Shown here: positions 1-6,277 of the stretch, piece by piece
How the letters are laid out: each line of letters opens with the position of its first letter
How positions within the stretch are numbered: position 1 is the stretch's first letter
Origin: Massilia agrisoli
Lineage (GTDB): Bacteria; Pseudomonadota; Gammaproteobacteria; Burkholderiales; Burkholderiaceae_D
Assembly (NCBI RefSeq): GCF_020831365.1
Contig: NZ_JAJHPV010000004.1
Span: 310,001-374,000, forward strand
Reading direction: 5' to 3'
Length of the DNA stretch: 64,000 bases
Program-made: the position numbers and the translations under genes
Notes under the pieces: generated by a model
What the model saw: only the letters and a program-made list of their open reading frames with translations
What the model was told of the DNA's origin: nothing
Database searches by the model: none

Positions 1-1733
1 GCGGAATAACCGAGGCCGATGATGTTGCCGCGCTCGGTACCGGAAGTCGGTTCGAGCCTGGCTTCCTCGCGCCGGAACTCGCCGCCTACCGCCACGCCGA
101 TCGGCCCGCCGGCCAGCTGGCCGAAGTCGCGCGTGCCTTTCAGGTCGATCTGCGCCACGCGCGTCCTGGCGTCGTTGGAGATCGTCGGCGACAGTGCGGC
201 ATACATGGCCGGCGAGTTCAGTCCGGCGTTCTCTGCAATGCGCCAGATCGTGCCCTGCGGCAGCCCGAGGTAAGCCGGATTCTGGGCCGCCGCCGCCATG
301 TTGGCCAGGGTCGGGTTGAGCAGGGCGAAGGCGACGTCGCGCTGGAGGAAGCCGGTGCGCTCGTTGGAGACCTCGTTCTGCGAGAACAGCAGGCCGGTGT
401 CGATCTCCCAGCCGGCGACCTGTCCTTTCGCGCCGGCGACGAAACGGATGAAATCGGACTCGATGCTGCTGCCGCGCGGGCCCACATCGGCGGCCAGGTA
501 GCGCAGCCGCGCGGCGCTGCCGAAGTACGGGTTGTCGGGATGCGCGGCGCCGAGGGCGACCGCGGCATTGCTGACCGGTCCGCCGGGGAAGCCGACGTTG
601 GCGTTGACGCCGGAGGGCGTGGTGAACGACTCCGATTCGCTGTTGTAGAGGTTCAGTTCGCCGTAGACCTGCCAGGTCGGGTTGAGCTGCATGGTGCCGC
701 GCGCGAAGAAGTTGAGGCGTTCCTGGCTGGGCTGGATCTGGTTATACACCAGCGTGCTGTCGATCAGGCAGCCGCCCAGCGGGTCGCCTTGCGGATGGCT
801 GGTGAAGTTCGGGCAGGCCGCGGCCGGGAACAGGCGGGTGAAGCCGGTGCCGGGACCGAGGTTGCCGCGGTTGTGGTACTCGAGGGTGGCCGGGTTGCGC
901 ACGTTGCCGTTGATGGCGCTGCCGGCCAGGTTGGTGTCGATGATCGCGCCGGTGCCCCCCAGCGCCTGCTGCGCGCTGTAGCCCCAGTTGCGCAGGTCGA
1001 CCCGGCCGATGTGGCCGCGGTCGGCGCGGTCGCGGTACCAGATCTCGTCGCGCTTGCCGTATTCAAGGCTCATCAGCACGTTGAAGCGGTCGTTGTCGAT
1101 GTCGCCGAAACCGTGGGCGACAGCGACCACGGTGTCGTTGCCGTCGCCCTCCTCGGACTGGCCGTAGCTGGCGCGCGCGCTGGTGCCGGTAAAGTCGCGC
1201 CGCAGAATAACGTTGACCACGCCGGCGATCGCGTCCGAGCCATACAGCGACGAGGCGCCGGTCTTGAGCACCTCGACCCGTTCGATGGCTTCGGATGGAA
1301 TGATGTTCAGGTCGGCGAACATTTTCTGGCCGTCGTCGGCCAGGCCGTACGGCGCCACGCGGCGGCCGTTGATCAAGACCAGGGTGGAGGCGGCGCCCAG
1401 GCCGCGCAGCGAGATGCCCGAGGCGCCCGCCGCGAAGCCGCTGCCGAAGCTCATCGGCACCGATCCCTGGTTGTCGACCGCCAGCGTCTGCAACAGTTCA
1501 GCGACGGTGGTCTTGCCCGAGCGCTCGATGTCGGCGCGGTTCAGGGTCAGCACCGACGATGAGGTTTCGGCTTCCGCGCGCCGGATCAGGGTGCCGGTGA
1601 CCTCGACGCGGGCGATCGGTCCGGTGGGTTGGGCCTGTTGCGCATGCACTGGCAGGACCAGGGCAGCAAGGCCGAGCGCGCTTCCGCCGGCAAACAAGGG
1701 GCGGAGTAGACGTGACAGGACTGTTTCTTTCAT
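1..1733 (-). CDS. TonB-dependent outer-membrane receptor, 3-prime end outside window
   Basis: About 577 codons are visible; the gene runs off the left edge, so the last beta strands are missing. The start is ATG at 1733, directly preceded by an in-frame TAA and by a GGAG about 7 bases upstream. A Sec signal peptide (MKETVLSRLLRPLFAGG... ending near AHAQQ-like VHAQQAQ) is followed by a plug domain: a VEVTGTLIRR TonB-box-like stretch, LRGLGAASTLVLINGRRV, IERVEVLKTGASSLYGSDAIAG and VVNVILRR. The barrel then begins. These receptors move a ligand across the outer membrane using energy from TonB-ExbBD. The plug is of the type common in large Oar/SusC-like receptor families of Massilia and Xanthomonas relatives. 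The substrate cannot be told from sequence. It is the first of three such receptors on this strand. Confidence 0.9.
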   Translation of the reverse strand, partial: MKETVLSRLLRPLFAGGSALGLAALVLPVHAQQAQPTGPIARVEVTGTLIRRAEAETSSSVLTLNRADIERSGKTTVAELLQTLAVDNQGSVPMSFGSGFAAGASGISLRGLGAASTLVLINGRRVAPYGLADDGQKMFADLNIIPSEAIERVEVLKTGASSLYGSDAIAGVVNVILRRDFTGTSARASYGQSEEGDGNDTVVAVAHGFGDIDNDRFNVLMSLEYGKRDEIWYRDRADRGHIGRVDLRNWGYSAQQALGGTGAIIDTNLAGSAINGNVRNPATLEYHNRGNLGPGTGFTRLFPAAACPNFTSHPQGDPLGGCLIDSTLVYNQIQPSQERLNFFARGTMQLNPTWQVYGELNLYNSESESFTTPSGVNANVGFPGGPVSNAAVALGAAHPDNPYFGSAARLRYLAADVGPRGSSIESDFIRFVAGAKGQVAGWEIDTGLLFSQNEVSNERTGFLQRDVAFALLNPTLANMAAAAQNPAYLGLPQGTIWRIAENAGLNSPAMYAALSPTISNDARTRVAQIDLKGTRDFGQLAGGPIGVAVGGEFRREEARLEPTSGTERGNIIGLGYS

Positions 1734-1787
1734 TTATGAGCTCCAGGGAACGGATGAGTGACGCCTGTGCCGATTGTTGTGCTTGCC

Positions 1788-1807
1788 TTGTTGAGTTTGG
1801 TCAACAA
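1788..1807. promoter_or_regulatory. Inverted repeat upstream of the TonB receptor
   Basis: TTGTTGA (1788-1794) and TCAACAA (1801-1807) form a perfect 7-bp inverted repeat with a 6-base spacer, 55 bases upstream of the receptor start. Read on the minus strand it contains TTGACC, a possible -35 element, so a bound repressor would block the receptor promoter. No clear -10 was found, so this is a candidate operator only. Confidence 0.35.
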
Positions 1808-2015
1808 ATCCGAGGAGAAACATGCAAGCGATTTGATCAACAGCAGGGCCGGGCAGGGGGCCAGGTGATCCGAGTTTTGCACCCGTCCCGGCGGCACGGC
1901 TGATGCGGATCAAGGTTAGCGGCCTTAGCGGCCCAAGTGTGGGGAGGCCGCAACCGAGTGGCCGGAAAAGGCGGCGGCATCAGGCGCGCTGCAAGCAGGC
2001 GCGCCGCAAAAAGGC

Positions 2016-2045
2016 TTGCCAATTCGCACGCAATCGGTTTATAGT
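2016..2045 (+). promoter_or_regulatory. Sigma-70 promoter of aroG leader transcript
   Basis: TTGCCA (2016-2021) and TATAGT (2040-2045) are separated by 18 bases, a good match to a housekeeping promoter. Transcription would start near 2052, giving a leader of roughly 195 bases before the aroG start codon at 2247. Confidence 0.65.
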
Positions 2046-2069
2046 CGTCCAAACCCTTTGGGATCCGAC

Positions 2070-2138
2070 ATGCGCTACATTGCTTTCTTTACCGGCCACT
2101 TTTACTTTAGCCATTCCAGCCTTCAGGCGGTGGAGTAG
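2070..2138 (+). CDS. Phe/Tyr-rich leader peptide of aroG attenuator
   Basis: A 22-codon frame starts at ATG 2070 and ends at TAG 2136-2138. Its first 13 residues are MRYIAFFTGHFYF: four Phe and two Tyr codons in the first 13, including the runs FF and FYF. This resembles the pheA and pheST leader peptides of enterobacteria. It begins about 18 bases after the predicted transcription start and lies 109 bases before aroG. A short GGGA upstream could act as ribosome binding site. The peptide itself probably has no function after synthesis; ribosome position on the Phe/Tyr codons would sense charged tRNA. It is assigned from composition, position and the RNA pairings described for the terminator at 2182-2209. 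Confidence 0.75.
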   Translation: MRYIAFFTGHFYFSHSSLQAVE

Positions 2139-2181
2139 CGGCCGGTTCACGTAGCAACAACGAGATCCCCAGCAAATTCTG

Positions 2182-2209
2182 AAAACCGCCAGCGATGGCG
2201 GTTTTTTTT
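2182..2209 (+). terminator. Attenuator terminator in aroG leader
   Basis: ACCGCC (2185-2190) pairs with GGCGGT (2197-2202) around the loop AGCGAT, extended by flanking A-T pairs, followed by eight T. The same ACCGCC can pair instead with an identical GGCGGT at 2126-2131 near the end of the leader peptide frame, which would prevent the terminator. A third pairing, ACCGGCC (2091-2097, inside the leader codons) with GGCCGGT (2140-2146), is a 7-bp perfect match. A ribosome stalled at the Phe/Tyr codons would cover the 2091-2097 arm and leave 2126-2131 free to form the antiterminator; a ribosome that reaches the stop codon would cover 2126-2131 and allow termination. Confidence 0.8.
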
Positions 2210-2246
2210 ATTCCATCATCCAATCGAACTGACTACGGAGAACACC

Positions 2247-3308
2247 ATGCCACGTACCGACGACTTGCGCATCCGCGAAATGAAGGAACTAGTACCGCCT
2301 GCGCACCTGATCCGCGAGTTTCCGTGCGCTGGCATTGCCGAGCAGACCGCCGCCAGCGCGCGCATCGCCTTGCATCGCATCCTGCACGGCCAGGACGACC
2401 GCCTGATGGTCGTGATCGGCCCATGTTCGATCCACGACACCAAGGCGGCGATGGAGTACGCGCGCCGCCTCGCGGGCGAGCGCGACCGTTTCAAGGGCGA
2501 GCTGGAAATCGTGATGCGCGTGTACTTCGAAAAGCCGCGCACGACGGTGGGCTGGAAGGGCCTGATCAACGACCCGTACATGGACAACAGTTTCCGCATC
2601 AACGACGGCCTGCGCATGGCCCGCGAACTGCTGCGCGACATCAATGAGCTGGGCCTGCCTGCGGGCACCGAATTCCTCGACGTGATCAGCCCGCAGTACA
2701 TCGCCGACCTGATCAGCTGGGGCGCGATCGGCGCGCGCACCACCGAGTCGCAGGTCCACCGTGAGCTGGCGTCGGGCCTGTCGTGCCCGGTGGGATTCAA
2801 GAACGGTACCGATGGCAATATCAAGATTGCTGTCGAGGCGATCAAGGCGGCGTCGCAGCCGCACCACTTCTTGTCGGTGACCAAGGGCGGCCACTCGGCG
2901 ATCGTGTCAACCAACGGCAATGAGGACTGCCACATCATCCTGCGTGGCGGCAAGGCGCCGAACTACGATGCGGCCAGCGTGGAGCAGGCCTGCCAGCAGA
3001 TTGCGGCGCAGGGCCTGGCATCGCGCCTGATGATCGACGCGTCGCATGCGAACAGCTCGAAAAAGCCGGAGAACCAGGTGCCGGTGTGCGAGTCGATTGC
3101 GCAGCAGGTCGCTGGCGGCGATGACCGCATTGTGGGCGTCATGGTGGAGTCGCACCTGGTCGCGGGACGCCAGGACCTGATTCCGGGCAAGGAGCTGGTG
3201 TATGGGCAGTCGGTGACCGACGGCTGCATCGACTGGGAGAGCAGCGTCAAGGTGCTGGAAGGGCTGGCGCAGGCGGTGCGCCAGCGCCGTGTGCGGCAGG
3301 ATCAGTAA
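2247..3308 (+). CDS. aroG: 3-deoxy-7-phosphoheptulonate (DAHP) synthase, class I
   Basis: The 353-residue product matches the length of E. coli AroG (350). It condenses phosphoenolpyruvate and erythrose 4-phosphate, the first step of the shikimate pathway, in the cytoplasm. Family marks include VVIGPCSIHD (about 55-64), VYFEKPRTTVGWKGLINDP (about 93-111), the GTEFLDVISPQY stretch, GARTTESQVHRELASGLS, and DASHANSSKKPENQ near residue 270, which carries metal and substrate ligands. The start ATG 2247 has ACGGAG at 2235-2240. It stands alone between minus-strand receptors with its own promoter and attenuator. Because the leader peptide carries Phe and Tyr codons, I infer regulation by Phe and/or Tyr supply. 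Whether the enzyme is also feedback-inhibited by Phe or Tyr cannot be decided from the sequence alone. Confidence 0.96.
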   Translation: MPRTDDLRIREMKELVPPAHLIREFPCAGIAEQTAASARIALHRILHGQDDRLMVVIGPCSIHDTKAAMEYARRLAGERDRFKGELEIVMRVYFEKPRTTVGWKGLINDPYMDNSFRINDGLRMARELLRDINELGLPAGTEFLDVISPQYIADLISWGAIGARTTESQVHRELASGLSCPVGFKNGTDGNIKIAVEAIKAASQPHHFLSVTKGGHSAIVSTNGNEDCHIILRGGKAPNYDAASVEQACQQIAAQGLASRLMIDASHANSSKKPENQVPVCESIAQQVAGGDDRIVGVMVESHLVAGRQDLIPGKELVYGQSVTDGCIDWESSVKVLEGLAQAVRQRRVRQDQ

Positions 3309-3315
3309 GTCAAAT

Positions 3316-3349
3316 CGGCGGAGGCGTGCTTCGCACTTGTCCGCCCTAC
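3316..3349. repeat. Dispersed GC-rich palindromic repeat
   Basis: A 34-base copy of a repeat with a GCGGAGGCG...CTTGTCCGCCCTAC pattern. Close copies lie at 31587-31620 and, inverted, at 31664-31697. It resembles small intergenic repeats widespread in this bacterial group. Confidence 0.6.
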
Positions 3350-3368
3350 GGATCCGGTGGTTTCGTGG

Positions 3369-3403
3369 GGCGGATAGGGCAACGCCCGTATCCGCCGTTT
3401 TTT
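3369..3403 (+). terminator. Rho-independent terminator of aroG
   Basis: GGCGGATA (3369-3376) plus GGGC pairs with GCCC plus TATCCGCC (3389-3396), followed by GTTTTTT. It lies 60 bases after the aroG stop and just before the convergent receptor gene end at 3408. The stem belongs to the same GGGGCGGATA repeat type seen after infB (30169-30223). Confidence 0.75.
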
Positions 3404-3407
3404 GCAA

Positions 3408-6053
3408 TTAAAAGCTGTAGCTGGCCCGCAGATACAGTGCGCGCCCAACCGGATCGGTGTAGCGCGGGTCATACCCCTTCTGGAACATCGTGCCCTGGTT
3501 GGTGAATGGCGGATCTTCATCGAGCAGGTTCTTCACGCCAGCCGTCAAGGTCAATCCTTTGAAGCCCGTATAGCTGCCCGACACATTCCACAAGCTGTAC
3601 GAGTCCACCTTGTTGAAGAACTCCGGTTCGACGAAGTTCTGGTCGTCGTACGAGGACTTGTAGGTGTTGGCCAGCATCGCGTTCCAGTTGCCCATCGTCC
3701 AGCCCAGTGTCAGCGTGTGCTGCCAGCGGAACACGGCGCCCATGTCGGCGTAACGCCCGACGTTCTGGATGAACTCGCCATCGCGCTCGTTCTGGTACTC
3801 GTAGTTGTGCACCCACGTGCCTTCCATGCCGAGCGTGAAAGCGCCCAAGCCGCTGCGCGGCAGCCTTGCGTTCACGCTGAGGTCCACGCCGTCCGTCTTC
3901 ACTTCGCCCAGGTTGTTGAGGAAGTCCTCGATCGCGTAGGGCGAGCCGTCCGGGTTGCGCAGGAACAGGTGGCGGTACTTCTCGAAGTTGCCGAAGATGG
4001 TCTGCTCAGGCAGTGCCGCGATCTTGTCCTCCAGCCTGATGTGCCAGTAGTCGGCGGCAATCGTCAGCTCGCGGATCGGCTCGATGACCAGGCCGGCGGC
4101 GTAGGTGCGCGACTTTTCCGGCTTCAGGTTCGGGTTGCCGCCCTGGAGCTTGAACTGTTGCAGGTCGCAGTCGCGCAGCGGGTTCGCGCCCGGCTGCGGC
4201 ACGCCGCCGGGGCACAGGATCGGATCGTCATACGAGTCGTTGGTGTCGTTGCGCGACGGCGGCGCATTTTTCTCGAACAGGGTCGGCGCGCGGAATCCCG
4301 TGCTGGCCGAGCCGCGCAGCAGCAGTTGGCGCATCGGCTGGTAGCGCACGCCGATTTTCGGATTGGTGGTGTTGCCGACATCGTTGTAGCGGTCGAAGCG
4401 GGCCGCCAGTTGCACGTCGAGGTTCTTGATGAACGGGATCGACAGCTCGCCGAACACGGCCTGGATATTGCGCGAACCGCTCTTGGGCAGCGAGCCTGAC
4501 AAACCGGAACTCGACGCCTGCGACGCGATCGCCTGGTTGACGTCGAAGCCGGCTTCCTCGCGGCGCACTTCGGCGCCCACGGCGACGGCCAGCTGGCCGC
4601 CCGCCATCGCCATGACCTCGCGGCTGGCGGTGACGTCGAAGGCGGTGTTTTTGACTTTCGCACTTTGCACCTGTCCGCGCAGCGCCGTGCTTTCCAGATA
4701 GGCGCGGCCGGCGGCGTCCTGCAGGCCGAAGGGATTCAGGATGCCGTTGGCAACGCCTGCCGCAAACGAGGCGTCCTGCACATAGCCGCCGACGAAATCT
4801 TCGCTCGACTTGCTGACCGAGTGCGCGAGGCCGGTCTTGTAATCCCAACCCGACATCACGCCTTCGAGCGCGAGCACGGCGCGGTCGGCCTTGCCTTCCG
4901 AATCGATCTCGCGCTGGCCCGCTTCGATCGGCCGCCAGTTCACCTGCAGCGGCGCGCCCGACAGGCCCGGCATGGCCGGCACCCCGCCCGCGTTACCAGG
5001 GTAGTAGGGACTGCTGGCCGGCAGGATCAGGCCGGTTTGCGGGGGAGGGGCGGTGCGCGAGGTAACGTCGTTTTCCGAGTGCAGGTATTCGAGGCTGGCG
5101 ATGTGGCCGCCCGCCACTTTCATCGACGCCTTGGCATACAAGGCACGTTGTTCCTGTGCCGGCAGGTTGTCGATCAGCTGGGTGTAGTCCTGGCGGCAAA
5201 TGGCGCCCCGTGCAACGGAGTTGGGCGGCAGGCAGCCGGTGGCGGCGCCGGGGTTGCCCGCAACGCCAGACACCGGGTCGAAGAAGTTTCCGGGGAAGGT
5301 AGTGCCACTGGTAACGGACAGGCCGCGCGAGGGCACGATGCCGGTGCGCGAGAAGTCGCGCTGTTGCGAGGTCAGCACCTCCTGCTTGTGCCAGTCGATG
5401 ACGCCGAACACATTGAAACCGTCGGCATCGAGGTCGCCGAAGCCGGTCGACAGGTTGACCCTTTCTTCATCGGCGCCGTCCTTGCGCGGCCTGACTGCCT
5501 CGGCGGTGATGGTGGTGGCGGTGACCGAGCGCCTGGTGATGAAGTTGATCACCCCACCGATCGCATCGGTGCCGTAGATGGCGGAAGCGCCGTCGCGCAA
5601 CACCTCGACCCGTTCGAGGGCGGAGATCGGGATCATGTTCAGGTCGACGCTGGCGCTGTCGTAGGGGTGGTTGGCGAGGCGCCGGCCGTTCAACAGCACC
5701 AGGGTCTTGTCGCCGCCGAGGCCGCGCAGGTCGGCGCTGGCCTGGCCGCCCGTCGGCAAGCCGCTGGTATTGCCGCCCACGGCGTTGCCGCTGCCCATGC
5801 TGGTCTGGTTCGAGGCGATGCGCGACAGCGCTTCCTGGGCCGAGGTCAGGCCTTGCTTGACGAAGTCCTCGGCCTTGACGATGGTGAGCGGGGTGGCGGT
5901 TTCGGCCTGGATGCGTTTGATCGATGAGCCGGTGATCTCGACGCGCTGAATCGGCTGTTGCTGCATGTCTTGCGCGAGGGCCGGCGCGGCGGCAACGAAG
6001 CCGGCGGCGAACATGGTCTTCAGCGAGGTCGACAGTACTGTTTGTTTCATCAT
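3408..6053 (-). CDS. TonB-dependent outer-membrane receptor
   Basis: From ATG 6053 the product is 881 residues. The start is chosen because GGGAG lies 8 bases upstream and a signal peptide follows at once (MMKQTVLSTSLKTMFAAGF, cleavage near ALAQ-DM); a second ATG at 6050 is equally possible. After a VEITGSSIKR box come plug motifs LRGLGGDKTLVLLNGRRL and LERVEVLRDGASAIYGTDAIGG with VINFITRR, then a long beta-barrel region and a terminal YLRASYSF, whose final Phe is the usual outer-membrane insertion signal. The role is energy-driven uptake of an unidentified ligand. It is a paralogue of the receptors ending at 6278 and starting at 1733, and is transcribed towards aroG. Confidence 0.93.
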   Translation of the reverse strand: MMKQTVLSTSLKTMFAAGFVAAAPALAQDMQQQPIQRVEITGSSIKRIQAETATPLTIVKAEDFVKQGLTSAQEALSRIASNQTSMGSGNAVGGNTSGLPTGGQASADLRGLGGDKTLVLLNGRRLANHPYDSASVDLNMIPISALERVEVLRDGASAIYGTDAIGGVINFITRRSVTATTITAEAVRPRKDGADEERVNLSTGFGDLDADGFNVFGVIDWHKQEVLTSQQRDFSRTGIVPSRGLSVTSGTTFPGNFFDPVSGVAGNPGAATGCLPPNSVARGAICRQDYTQLIDNLPAQEQRALYAKASMKVAGGHIASLEYLHSENDVTSRTAPPPQTGLILPASSPYYPGNAGGVPAMPGLSGAPLQVNWRPIEAGQREIDSEGKADRAVLALEGVMSGWDYKTGLAHSVSKSSEDFVGGYVQDASFAAGVANGILNPFGLQDAAGRAYLESTALRGQVQSAKVKNTAFDVTASREVMAMAGGQLAVAVGAEVRREEAGFDVNQAIASQASSSGLSGSLPKSGSRNIQAVFGELSIPFIKNLDVQLAARFDRYNDVGNTTNPKIGVRYQPMRQLLLRGSASTGFRAPTLFEKNAPPSRNDTNDSYDDPILCPGGVPQPGANPLRDCDLQQFKLQGGNPNLKPEKSRTYAAGLVIEPIRELTIAADYWHIRLEDKIAALPEQTIFGNFEKYRHLFLRNPDGSPYAIEDFLNNLGEVKTDGVDLSVNARLPRSGLGAFTLGMEGTWVHNYEYQNERDGEFIQNVGRYADMGAVFRWQHTLTLGWTMGNWNAMLANTYKSSYDDQNFVEPEFFNKVDSYSLWNVSGSYTGFKGLTLTAGVKNLLDEDPPFTNQGTMFQKGYDPRYTDPVGRALYLRASYSF

Positions 6054-6228
6054 TGCTTTTGCTCCCAGGGATAAAAAACATGAATCGAATAAACGCAACC
6101 GGCATCTAATCAGTGCGCTGGAAATATTGTCAATAATGAAAAAGGATGGGTGGTGCAAAGGTGACATAAGCGCCGGCTGCGGCGTGCGTATCCGACCAAA
6201 AATATGCATGCGCGGCAAATGCCGGGCG

Positions 6229-6252
6229 AAAAAAAAGCGCCCCGAAGGGCGC
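6229..6252 (-). terminator. Rho-independent terminator of the 6278-9169 receptor
   Basis: On the minus strand GCGCCC and GGGCGC (6237-6242 and 6247-6252) form a stem with a four-base loop, followed by eight T (6229-6236). It begins 26 bases beyond the receptor stop codon. Confidence 0.85.
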
Positions 6253-6277
6253 TTTTCGTGCAGCGAAGGCTGGCGTA

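Larger units (their letters stand above)
1734..2069. other. Divergent intergenic region between receptor and aroG leader
   Basis: This 336-base stretch separates the minus-strand receptor from the plus-strand aroG leader. Apart from the inverted repeat at 1788-1807 and the aroG promoter at 2016-2045, I see only a GCAAGC...GCTTGC pair (1991-1996 and 2014-2019) that touches the aroG -35 element. Open frames here look like chance frames in GC-rich DNA. Confidence 0.5.
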
